This document shows positions 17,290-25,016 of a stretch of DNA of 64,000 nt, piece after piece (within the stretch, counting starts at the first letter, position 1; every line of letters begins with the position of its first letter). The DNA lies in NCBI GenBank assembly GCA_963819855.1, contig CAWFYC010000021.1, forward strand, positions 372,001 to 436,000. Reading direction: 5' to 3'. Origin of the DNA: JAMXLO01 sp963819855. Lineage in GTDB: Bacteria > Pseudomonadota > Alphaproteobacteria > Acetobacterales > Acetobacteraceae. The notes under the pieces were generated by a model. The model saw only the letters and a list, made by a program, of their open reading frames with translations. It was not told the origin of the DNA and made no database searches. Both the position numbers and the translations under genes were made by a program.

Positions 17290-18518
17290 TGCGTCGCCTC
17301 GCGGTTTTGCCGCTGCTGCTGTTGGCCGGCGCGACCTACGGCGATTGGCATGACGATGCGCCCGGAGTGGTGCGGCACTTCACGCCCGAGGCGATGCCAC
17401 CGCCATTCGCCACCGGCTCGGCAGGGCGTGCTCCCTCGGTCGTTGCGCGCCCGGCAGGCGCGACGCTTCGCGTGCCGCCGGGCTTCGTCGTCGACCAATT
17501 CGCGTCCGGGCTGGAGCGGCCGCGCACGTTGCGCGTGGCGCCGAATGGCGACGTATTTATTGCCGAAAGCGGTGCCGCGCGCATCCGCGTGTTCCGGGCA
17601 CCGGATGGCGCGACACACCCCGCGCAGTCCAGCATCTTCGCCGAGGGCCTGTCGCAGCCATTCGGCATCAGCTTCTGGCCGCCCGGCCCGGATCCGCGTT
17701 ACGTCTACGTCGCACTGTCCGGCGAGGTGGTGCGATTGCCATATCGCTCGGGCGATCTGCGGGCGCGCGGGCCGGCCGAAGTGGTGGTGGCGAACCTGCC
17801 GCGGGGCGGACACTGGACGCGCGATCTGGTGTTCTCGCGCGACGGACGCACGATGTTCGTCTCGGTCGGATCCGCCAGCAATATCGCAACCACCGGCGAG
17901 GAGGAGCGGGCCGACGTGCTGGCATTTGATACCGACGGCGGCAACCGGCGAATCTTCGCCTCCGGCCTGCGCAACTGCTCAGCCGAGGCGATCGCGCCGG
18001 TGACGGGCGCGCTGTGGTGCGTGGTGAACGAGCGCGATGGGCTGGGCGACGATCTGCCGCCGGACTTTGCGACATCGGTGCGCGAGGGCGCATTCTACGG
18101 CTGGCCCTGGTATTACATCGGCGATCATGAGGACCCGCGGCTCAGGGGACAGCGCCGCGACCTCGCGGGACGTGTCACGCTGCCCGACGTGCTGATCCAG
18201 CCGCATTCGGCGCCGCTCGGTATCGCGTTCTATGACGGCACTCAGTTCCCGCCGGAGTATCGCGGCGATGCGTTCGTGACGTTGCGCGGTTCCTGGAATC
18301 GCGCGAGGCGTACCGGCTACAAGGTGATCAGGCTGCGCTTCGCCAACGGCAGGCCGACCGGGCAGTACGAAGACTTCCTCACCGGCTTTGTCGCCTCGGA
18401 TCAGGCGGTATGGGCGCGACCGGTCGGCATCGCAGTGGCACACGACGGCTCGCTGCTGGTCAGCGAAGACGGCAACGGGACAATCTGGCGGATCGCCTAC
18501 CGAGGAGGAAGCCAATGA
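17289..18518 (+). CDS. PQQ-dependent sugar dehydrogenase-type beta-propeller (sorbosone dehydrogenase family)
   Basis: Exported six-bladed propeller of the soluble glucose/sorbosone dehydrogenase fold, 409 residues. Signal peptide MRRLAVLPLLLLAGATYG is followed by PPGFVVDQFASGLERPRTLRV and repeated blade segments (APNGDVFIAESGAARIRVF, ERADVLAFDTDG, EGAFYGWPWYYIG, GIAVAHDGSLLVSEDGNG). Members oxidise aldoses or sugar lactones in the periplasm with PQQ; other relatives lack the cofactor. No PQQ biosynthesis genes are in the window. It starts within the stop of the MetE-like gene and overlaps the next gene by four bases (ATGA at 18515-18518). Confidence 0.86.
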   Translation: MRRLAVLPLLLLAGATYGDWHDDAPGVVRHFTPEAMPPPFATGSAGRAPSVVARPAGATLRVPPGFVVDQFASGLERPRTLRVAPNGDVFIAESGAARIRVFRAPDGATHPAQSSIFAEGLSQPFGISFWPPGPDPRYVYVALSGEVVRLPYRSGDLRARGPAEVVVANLPRGGHWTRDLVFSRDGRTMFVSVGSASNIATTGEEERADVLAFDTDGGNRRIFASGLRNCSAEAIAPVTGALWCVVNERDGLGDDLPPDFATSVREGAFYGWPWYYIGDHEDPRLRGQRRDLAGRVTLPDVLIQPHSAPLGIAFYDGTQFPPEYRGDAFVTLRGSWNRARRTGYKVIRLRFANGRPTGQYEDFLTGFVASDQAVWARPVGIAVAHDGSLLVSEDGNGTIWRIAYRGGSQ

Positions 18519-19348
18519 GCACCACGCGACCACCGAAGCGGCAGGCACCCGCCCTCATCTGCGATTGCCACTTCCATATCTTTGGTCCGTATGACCGGTT
18601 CCCGCTCGACGCCGGTCGCACCTATACCCCGCCGGCCGCGCTGGTGCCCGAGTACCTTGCGATGGCCGACGCTGTCGGCATCGGCCGTATGGTGGTGGTG
18701 CAGGCCAGCGTGTACGGCACGCAGAACGAGGTGACGCTGAATGCGGTGCAGCAGTTCGGCCTGCATCGTGCACGTGCCGTGGTGGTGATCGACGACAGCA
18801 TCGACGATGCGGCACTGCGACGAATGCATGAACGCGGCGCGCGCGGCGTCCGGTTCAACATGGTGTCCGGCAATGGCACGCCCGAGGAACAGTTGGACGC
18901 ACTGGCGCGCCGGTTGGCGCCGTTGGGCTGGCACATCCAGATCTATGCCGAGGGCGACAAGCTGGCCGCGATCGCGCCACGCCTGGCGAAGCTGCCGGTC
19001 GACGTGGCGATCGATCACTGCGGCGGCGTGAAGGCGGAACTTGGCACCGCGCATCCGCAGTTCACAGCGCTGCTGCGGCTGCTGGACAGCGGCCGCATCT
19101 GGATCAAGCTGTGCAGCTACCGCGTTTCGTCGGCCGGACAGCCGTGGAACGACGTGGCACCGAACGTCAAGGCTCTGGTCGCCGCCGCGCCGGAGCGCTG
19201 CGTGTGGGGCACCGACTGGCCGCACCCGCAGATGGATCCGGCGCCGGAGGCTGAATTGCTGTACGACCAGTTCGTCGAATGGGTGCCCGATGCGGCGGTG
19301 CGGCAGCGTGTGCTGGTGGACAATGCGCAGGTGCTGTACGGGCTCTGA
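18515..19348 (+). CDS. amidohydrolase-2 family lactonase, 2-pyrone-4,6-dicarboxylate lactonase-like
   Basis: 277-residue TIM-barrel hydrolase that probably opens a lactone. Metal-ligand motif ICDCHFHIFGPYDRFPL is near the start, with RMVVVQASVYGTQNEV, DVAIDHCGGVKAE and the catalytic Asp in CVWGTDWPHPQMD; these are hallmarks of the LigI-like branch. A strong AGGAGG site precedes ATG 18515. It closes the four-gene operon that begins with the TTC38-like gene, downstream of the sugar-dehydrogenase-like gene, so dehydrogenation to a lactone followed by hydrolysis is a reasonable joint role. Confidence 0.9.
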   Translation: MSTTRPPKRQAPALICDCHFHIFGPYDRFPLDAGRTYTPPAALVPEYLAMADAVGIGRMVVVQASVYGTQNEVTLNAVQQFGLHRARAVVVIDDSIDDAALRRMHERGARGVRFNMVSGNGTPEEQLDALARRLAPLGWHIQIYAEGDKLAAIAPRLAKLPVDVAIDHCGGVKAELGTAHPQFTALLRLLDSGRIWIKLCSYRVSSAGQPWNDVAPNVKALVAAAPERCVWGTDWPHPQMDPAPEAELLYDQFVEWVPDAAVRQRVLVDNAQVLYGL

Positions 19349-19405
19349 GCTCCGCCACCACGCTCCGCTGTCACACAACTGTCTCTGTCCTGCCACGCGA
19401 GGTTC

Positions 19406-20374
19406 ATGATTGGCCGCGTATCAGCGCCGACGGATCGATCAGTGGACCGAATGAGCACCACGACACTCGGCGTTGTCGCGAGGGCTGCTGCCGTCCACCC
19501 GCGGGCGCGGCGGGGCTCGACATGGGCACCGTACTGGCTGCTGCTGCCGTCCGGCATCTTCCTGCTGGCCTTCACCTATTGGCCAGTGCTGCAGGTGGCA
19601 GTCGGTTCGGCCACCGTGCGCACATTCGGCGGCGCCGCATCCTGGGGATTCGGCAATTACGCGCGGCTGTTCACCGATCCGCACTTCGCGACCGCGGTGC
19701 GCAATAACCTGATCTATGCCGCGGGCACCATCATCCCAAGCCTGACGCTTGCAATGCTGTTCGCCCTCGGTTTGCGCGAGAGCAACCGTGTCACCGCATT
19801 CCTGCGTACGCTGATCGTGTTGCCTTTGCTGATCCCGCTGGTCGCGGCGGCATCGCTGTTCATTTTCATTTTTCTGCCCGGCGCCGGATTGCTGGATCAC
19901 TACCTGGCCTGGTTCGGTGCCGCCGAGACCAATTGGCTGGGCAATCCGTCACTCGCACTCGGTTCGATGATCGCGATCACAGTGTGGAAGAACACCGGCT
20001 ACTATATGCTGTTCCTGTTGGCCGGTCTGGCCGGAATTCCGCAGGAGCTGCTGGACGCGGCGAAGATCGATGGCGCCAGTGCCGTGCAGCGCTTCCTGCG
20101 CGTTACCCTCCCGCTGCTCGGCCCCACACTCGCCTTTGTCCTGGTGATAGCCGGGCTGAATGTCCTGACCCAGGTGGACCACGTCATCGTCATGACGCAG
20201 GGCGGGCCGTCTGACTCAACCTCGCTGCTGCTCTACTACATCTATCAGCAGGCGCATCAGAACTACGATATCGGGCTCGCATCGGCGGCAACCGTGGTCA
20301 GCGTCGCCTTCCTGTTCGCGCTCTCCGTCGTGTCGTTGCGCTCACTCGAGCGCGGGATCCACTATGAGTCGTGA
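19406..20374 (+). CDS. carbohydrate/glycerol-phosphate-type ABC importer permease (MalF/UgpA family)
   Basis: 322-residue inner-membrane permease. Start 19406 or 19451 are both possible; neither has a strong ribosome site. Six transmembrane segments begin at WLLLPSGIFLLAFTYWPVLQ, and the coupling loop is PQELLDAAKIDGASAVQRFL. The UgpA-like C-terminal segment VIVMTQGGPSDSTSLLLYYI is clear. Its partner permease, binding protein and a phosphodiesterase follow, but a DoxX gene on the opposite strand lies between it and the second permease. Confidence 0.9.
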   Translation: MIGRVSAPTDRSVDRMSTTTLGVVARAAAVHPRARRGSTWAPYWLLLPSGIFLLAFTYWPVLQVAVGSATVRTFGGAASWGFGNYARLFTDPHFATAVRNNLIYAAGTIIPSLTLAMLFALGLRESNRVTAFLRTLIVLPLLIPLVAAASLFIFIFLPGAGLLDHYLAWFGAAETNWLGNPSLALGSMIAITVWKNTGYYMLFLLAGLAGIPQELLDAAKIDGASAVQRFLRVTLPLLGPTLAFVLVIAGLNVLTQVDHVIVMTQGGPSDSTSLLLYYIYQQAHQNYDIGLASAATVVSVAFLFALSVVSLRSLERGIHYES

Positions 20375-20393
20375 TCCCGCACCCGCAGCATCG

Positions 20394-20870
20394 TCAGCCC
20401 ATCGCCGCGGCATGGCCCGGCAGCAGACGACGATCCGCCAGCCAGCCGTCGAGACCCCAGACGCGGCCGGCATTCACCGTGACCAGCCAGGCGGTCAGCG
20501 TGGCATAGACGATGTGATAATCGATGATCAGGTTCACGTGGCTCTCGATATAGGGAAAGTCCATGTGCGCCGTCCAATAGGTCAGCAGCAGCGCGACACC
20601 GAACACGCCGCTCACCCGCACCAGCAGGCCCGAGACCAGCGACAGACCGATCAGCAGATGGCCCCAGCTCACCAGGAATGTCAGCACCGGAGCGATCGCC
20701 GGCGAGGTCAGCGGCGCATAGACGTCGTGGAACGTCTTGGTATGCGCGAGAAACGACGCCGCCGAGAAATCGGACGACAGGACCTGCCACGCGCCGGCAT
20801 AGAGGAACGTCCAGCCCATCAGCAGCCTGAACGCGAGTACGAACTTCCTGTCCATCATGACGCCGTTCAT
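20394..20870 (-). CDS. DoxX-family membrane protein
   Basis: 158-residue, roughly four-helix membrane protein of the DoxX family (DoxD-like quinone-reactive or redox-associated proteins of unclear role). Features: AFRLLMGWTFLYAGAWQVL, SWGHLLIGLSLVSGLLVRVSG and YHIVYATLTAWLV. A perfect AGGAGG site precedes the start, so it is expressed in its own right. It lies antisense inside an importer gene set, between the two permease genes, with 19 bases to the upstream permease stop and 80 to the downstream permease start. Confidence 0.85.
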   Translation of the reverse strand: MNGVMMDRKFVLAFRLLMGWTFLYAGAWQVLSSDFSAASFLAHTKTFHDVYAPLTSPAIAPVLTFLVSWGHLLIGLSLVSGLLVRVSGVFGVALLLTYWTAHMDFPYIESHVNLIIDYHIVYATLTAWLVTVNAGRVWGLDGWLADRRLLPGHAAAMG

Positions 20871-20950
20871 TCCGAGCCTCCTGCTCTGTCACGGTTCGCG
20901 GGCAGATTAGCGGCGCGATCGAGGCCGGCATTGATTCAGATCAACCTGAA

Positions 20951-21775
20951 ATGAGATCCCGAACGACGCCGATCCTGCTGGTTCTGCTCGCCGCCGCCGC
21001 GCTGTTCTGGGCGATTCCGTTCGCCTGGATGGCAGTGGCGAGTCTGCGTCCCGGCGATGCCGGGGCGGCGGACATCGCCTCGCTGTCTCCCACCGGGCCG
21101 TTCAGCCTGGCCAACTTCGCTGAAGCCTGGAGTTCGGGGCATTTCCCGCTCTGGTACCTCAACACTGTCCTGCTGTGCGGCGGCATCCTCGTCGTCCAGT
21201 GCGTGACGATCAGCCTGGCCGGCTATGCCTTCGCACGGCTGCGGTTCCGCTGCCGCAACATACTGTTCCACCTGTTCCTGCTGCAGCTCATGCTGGTGCC
21301 GCCCATCCTGATCGTGCCGAACATGACGACGCTGGTGACACTGCATCTTTACGACACGCTGCCGGGCGTGATGGCGCCGTATTTCGCCTCGGCGTTCGGC
21401 GTATTCCTGATGCGTCAGACCTTCCGCACTATCCCGCGCGACTACGAGGAGGCGGCGCTGGTCGATGGCGCATCGCTTCCCACCATCATCTTCCGCGTGC
21501 TGCTGCCGCTGGCGCGACCCGGGCTCGTCGCGTTCGCCATCGTGTCGGTGACGGCACACTGGAACGAATTCCTCTGGCCGCTGATGGCGACATCGTCGCC
21601 GGCCAATCAGGTGCTGACGGTGGGACTCGCGTCGTTCACCTCGGGCGCCGAAGCGGGTTCCGAATGGGGCGTGATCGCCGCCGGTACGTTTTTCGTCGCA
21701 GCGCCGCTGCTGGTGGTGTTCCTGGTGTTCCAGCGGCAGTTCGTCTCCAGCTTCACGCTGTCCGGGATCAAGTAG
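20951..21775 (+). CDS. carbohydrate/glycerol-phosphate-type ABC importer permease (MalG/UgpE family)
   Basis: 274-residue permease partner of the protein at 19406-20374. Six membrane segments begin at ILLVLLAAAALFWAIPFAWM. The coupling loop is PRDYEEAALVDGASLPTIIF, and the C-terminal part has AHWNEFLWPLMATSSPANQ, as in UgpE and MalG. The ribosome site is weak. With an antisense gene just upstream, it probably needs its own promoter or a long read-through transcript. The binding-protein gene follows after 12 bases. Confidence 0.9.
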   Translation: MRSRTTPILLVLLAAAALFWAIPFAWMAVASLRPGDAGAADIASLSPTGPFSLANFAEAWSSGHFPLWYLNTVLLCGGILVVQCVTISLAGYAFARLRFRCRNILFHLFLLQLMLVPPILIVPNMTTLVTLHLYDTLPGVMAPYFASAFGVFLMRQTFRTIPRDYEEAALVDGASLPTIIFRVLLPLARPGLVAFAIVSVTAHWNEFLWPLMATSSPANQVLTVGLASFTSGAEAGSEWGVIAAGTFFVAAPLLVVFLVFQRQFVSSFTLSGIK

Positions 21776-21787
21776 GGGGAAAGGGTC

Positions 21788-23152
21788 ATGCGTCGTAATT
21801 TTGATCTGTCATTGCGGGGAGCACAGCGAGGATGCAATCGCGGACGAGATTGCATCCTCGCTGCGCTCCTCGCAATGACAATGGCGTCGGGTGCGTCGCA
21901 GGCGGCGACAGACATCGACCTGTTCTTCCCGGTCCCGGTGCAGGGCAAGCTCGCTGTCGAGATGCAGCGGCTGATCGAGCAGTTCGACAAGGATCACGCC
22001 GATATCCATGTCACCGCCGTCTATACCGGCAGCTATGACGACACCAACCTGAAGACGCGTGCGGCCATCCAGGCCGGTCATCCGCCCGGCGCGGTGATCA
22101 TGAGCGCCAACTTCATCCGGGAGTACGCGATCAACAACGACGCGATGCCGCTCGACGAGTTGATCGCCAGGGATGGCCAGACGCCGGCCCAGTTCATGGA
22201 CCTGTTCTGGCCGGCGTTGAAGCTGAATGCGACCGAGCAGGGACACGTCTACGGCGTGCCGTTCCAGAACTCCACGCCATTGCTCTACTACAGCGTCGAT
22301 GCGTTCAAGGACGCCGGGCTGGATCCCGACAAGCCTCCGGTCACCTGGCAGGACTGGGTGGACGACCTGCGTAAGCTGACGAAGCACGACGGCAGCACGA
22401 CGACCCGCTGGGGTCTCATGTTCCCGGGCACCTACGACTATCTTGGCTGGATCACCAGTGCCTTCGCGATGTCGAATGGCGGCCAGTACTACAATCCCGA
22501 CTACGGCGGCGAGGTATATTACACCGCACCCAGCACGATCGGCGCGGTACGGCTGATCGACGCCATGGTGCACAAGTGGCACGTGATGCCCGAGGGCGTC
22601 ACCGACGCGAACGCGGTGACCACGGCGTTCTTCCAGGGGCGCACCGCGATGATGGTCCTATCCACCGGCTCGCTGTCGTTCGTTCGCGAAAACATGAAGA
22701 CGCCGTACCACGCCGCCTTCCTGCCACGCAGCCTGGTGAACGCCGCGCCGATCGGCGGCGCCAGCCTGATCATCCCACGTGGCAATTCGCCGGAACGACA
22801 GGCGGCGGCCTGGACGCTGATCAAATGGCTGACCAGCCCCGAGATCACCGGCGGCTGGAGCCGCTTCACCGGCTACTTTGCCCCGCGCATCGCCGCCTAC
22901 GACCTTCCCGAGATGAAGACCTTCATGGCCGAGCATCCTGACGCCAAGGTAGCGCTGGACCAGCTTGCTTATGCGCGCGGCTGGTTCGCGACCTACAACA
23001 CGGTGGGCGTGCGCAAGGCGCTGGAGGACGGCGTACAGGCGGTGCTGTCGGGCAAGGCGACCCCCGAGGCGGCGCTCCAGACGGCGCAGCAACAGGCCGA
23101 CTCGCTCATGAAATCGTATGTGGAACAAACTGCGCTGAAAATGCCAGAATAG
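21788..23152 (+). CDS. ABC importer solute-binding protein, UgpB/MalE family, with repeat-encoded signal peptide
   Basis: 454-residue periplasmic binding protein, sugar/glycerol-3-phosphate type: IDLFFPVPVQGKLAVEMQRL, TAVYTGSYDDTNLKTRAAIQ and FFQGRTAMMVLSTGSL are typical of the UgpB group. ATG 21788 has an excellent GGGGGAAAGG site, so translation runs through a 33-bp-arm palindrome (21807-21880) that encodes residues 7-31. Its second arm encodes DCILAALLAMT, the core of the predicted signal peptide, with cleavage expected around SQA-A (about 39-40). The mature domain is normal. It probably binds a glycerophosphodiester or sugar, given the GpdQ-like phosphodiesterase gene 28 bases downstream. 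Confidence 0.9.
   Translation: MRRNFDLSLRGAQRGCNRGRDCILAALLAMTMASGASQAATDIDLFFPVPVQGKLAVEMQRLIEQFDKDHADIHVTAVYTGSYDDTNLKTRAAIQAGHPPGAVIMSANFIREYAINNDAMPLDELIARDGQTPAQFMDLFWPALKLNATEQGHVYGVPFQNSTPLLYYSVDAFKDAGLDPDKPPVTWQDWVDDLRKLTKHDGSTTTRWGLMFPGTYDYLGWITSAFAMSNGGQYYNPDYGGEVYYTAPSTIGAVRLIDAMVHKWHVMPEGVTDANAVTTAFFQGRTAMMVLSTGSLSFVRENMKTPYHAAFLPRSLVNAAPIGGASLIIPRGNSPERQAAAWTLIKWLTSPEITGGWSRFTGYFAPRIAAYDLPEMKTFMAEHPDAKVALDQLAYARGWFATYNTVGVRKALEDGVQAVLSGKATPEAALQTAQQQADSLMKSYVEQTALKMPE
21807..21880. repeat. REP-like palindrome inside a signal-peptide coding region
   Basis: Arms 21807-21839 and 21848-21880 are 33 bases each and match at 31 of 33 positions, with an 8-base loop. The arms begin and end with TGTCATTGCG and CGCAATGACA, and the antisense strand reads C-H-C-E-E-R-S-E-D-A-I-S, the familiar translation of a widespread proteobacterial palindromic repeat. 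Unlike most copies it lies within a gene, in frame and without a stop. Confidence 0.9.
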
Positions 23153-23180
23153 GCGTCCCTGTCCGTAGGAGCGCCGCATC

Positions 23181-24008
23181 ATGTTGATCTGCCAGCTCAC
23201 CGACCTGCACGTCCGGCCGGTGGGACAACCCGCCGGTCGCGTGTCAGAAACCAACGTGTTTACCGAACGTGCGTTTCGGGCGGTGGCAAGGCTGACCCCG
23301 CGCCCGGATGCGGTGGTGATCACCGGCGACCTGACCGAGTGCGGCTTGGACGCCGAATACAGCAACCTCAATCACCTGCTCCGCAAGCTCCAGTCGTTTC
23401 CAGTGTTCGTCATCCCTGGCAACCATGACCGGCGCAGCAATCTGCGCGAGGCCCTGAAGCACTTGCCCGGCGTGGTCAGCGACCCGCAGTATGTTCAGTA
23501 CGCCGTGGAGGACTTCCCGGTCCGGCTGATCATGCTCGATACGCTGGTGCCAGGCGCCGGCCATGGAGAGCTGCGCGCCGAACAACTTGAATTCCTCGAC
23601 CGCACCCTCGCTGCGGTGCCCAATAAGCCCACCATCCTTGGCATGCATCACCCGCCCTTTGCTTGCGGCATCGCCCACATGGACCGGATCAACCTACGCA
23701 ATACACCGGAGTTCGCGGCGATCGTCGCCAGGCACCGGCAGGTCGACCGGATTATCTGCGGCCATCACCACCGGCCGATTGTGGCCCGGGTGGCGCATGC
23801 CATCGCCTCGATCTCACCCTCGGTCGCGCATCAGGTCGAGATGTCGCTGGATCCGCATGATGCGGGGTCCTTTGTCTTCGAGCCACCCGCCTTTCAACTT
23901 CACCGCTGGACCGCCGCCGACGGCATCGTCTCACACACCGTCTACGTCGAGGACTTTCCCGGCCCATATCCATTCGTCAACGATCCGCAGTATCCCGGCA
24001 AGGCCTGA
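23181..24008 (+). CDS. GpdQ/CpdA-like metallophosphodiesterase
   Basis: 275-residue calcineurin-like phosphoesterase. Binuclear metal ligands: TDLH (D8, H10), GDLTECG (D50), GNHDRR (N81, H82), then HHPPF and GHHHRP. The C-terminal SPSVAHQVEMSLDPHDAGSF resembles GpdQ, which cleaves glycerophosphodiesters; the closely related CpdA cleaves cyclic AMP. A position after a Ugp-like importer favours glycerophosphodiester hydrolysis, releasing glycerol 3-phosphate or an alcohol after uptake. TAGGAGC precedes ATG 23181. It is the last gene of the importer set. Confidence 0.87.
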   Translation: MLICQLTDLHVRPVGQPAGRVSETNVFTERAFRAVARLTPRPDAVVITGDLTECGLDAEYSNLNHLLRKLQSFPVFVIPGNHDRRSNLREALKHLPGVVSDPQYVQYAVEDFPVRLIMLDTLVPGAGHGELRAEQLEFLDRTLAAVPNKPTILGMHHPPFACGIAHMDRINLRNTPEFAAIVARHRQVDRIICGHHHRPIVARVAHAIASISPSVAHQVEMSLDPHDAGSFVFEPPAFQLHRWTAADGIVSHTVYVEDFPGPYPFVNDPQYPGKA

Positions 24009-24178
24009 CCCACACCATATTGTGACCGAATGGTGGGGGAGCCTAGTTTTCCCGGTGGCTCCGTGCGCCCACATCGGTGTTTCCACAGACTTGCCACGAT
24101 GACAGCTACGGGCGAGGCTGTCGTATAAGTCCGCGAAGTCAATTTGCCTGATACAACTACAAGTCGTATGTTTGCGTT

Positions 24179-24856
24179 ATGTTACGGGATGCACTCATAG
24201 CGATCGGTGATAATTTAGCGGCTATCGCCTTGCCGGCGACGCTGCTCACACTCGCCGTCTGCGCCGTGGTTGTGATGGCAGGCTGGCGACGGCGTCAGGA
24301 CCTCCTGCAGCGGCAAGGGCGACCGATCGTTACCGACCGTGTCGAACTCGGCCAGACCCCGTTTGCCGCCGGCGTGCTTGACGTCGCCGCGGAGACGGCA
24401 GCGGTGTTGCGCCGGTTCGACAGTCTTGCTGCCATGCGGTTCGTCGCGCTGGAAATCGCGGTGCAGCCTGATCTCGCGGTGCGCGCCGATCCCCGCGTCT
24501 TGCGGGACATTCTCGGCGAGCTCGTAGGACAGGCCATCGATCAACCGTCCTGTGAACGCGTGCTGCTCGGCGCCGTCCGGATTGGCGGCCACGTGCACAT
24601 CTCCGTGTCGGACGACAGCGTGCAGGCCGATCGCGCCTTGCGAGCGAGCCAGCTAAGGTCTGCGGAGCGCCTCGCTGCCTTGCAGGGAGCAACGTTGGAC
24701 GTCGACGCCCGGGCGGGACAGGGTACCACTGTGCTTTTGCGGTTGCCCGGTAGTGCGACCGGCCGCCGCCCGGGGAACGAGGCCGAGAAACTTGACCCGG
24801 CGAGTGTCTGGGCACCGGCAGCGCGGGCACCGGAAAGCAGCAGGGTCGGGCGGTAG
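24179..24856 (+). CDS. membrane-anchored degenerate histidine-kinase-like ATPase domain protein
   Basis: 225 residues: one membrane helix (about 13-35) and a domain at about 88-190 with a GHKL/histidine-kinase ATPase pattern. The late G2-like loop GQGTTVLLRLP is well preserved, but the N-box asparagines are replaced (ILGELVGQAID) and the DxGxG motif reads SVSDDSVQ, so ATP binding is doubtful. There is no dimerisation/phosphoacceptor His domain. It may be a signalling protein that binds a partner without kinase activity. The anti-sigma-like gene follows in the same direction after 160 bases. No recognised family name; treat as hypothetical with this fold guess. Confidence 0.6.
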   Translation: MLRDALIAIGDNLAAIALPATLLTLAVCAVVVMAGWRRRQDLLQRQGRPIVTDRVELGQTPFAAGVLDVAAETAAVLRRFDSLAAMRFVALEIAVQPDLAVRADPRVLRDILGELVGQAIDQPSCERVLLGAVRIGGHVHISVSDDSVQADRALRASQLRSAERLAALQGATLDVDARAGQGTTVLLRLPGSATGRRPGNEAEKLDPASVWAPAARAPESSRVGR

Positions 24857-25016
24857 CGGTACCGCCGCTGCTCACTTCCAGCCGAGAATCAAGGGAATAG
24901 TGTCGGTGCCCGCACGTCAGCCTCGCGGATGGGGCCGATGCCGGGAATACCAGTGCTCGCTATGGTGTCTTTACTAGGCGGCAGCTCGGTTCGCTTGCCG
25001 GGCGGCGGAGGATGGG

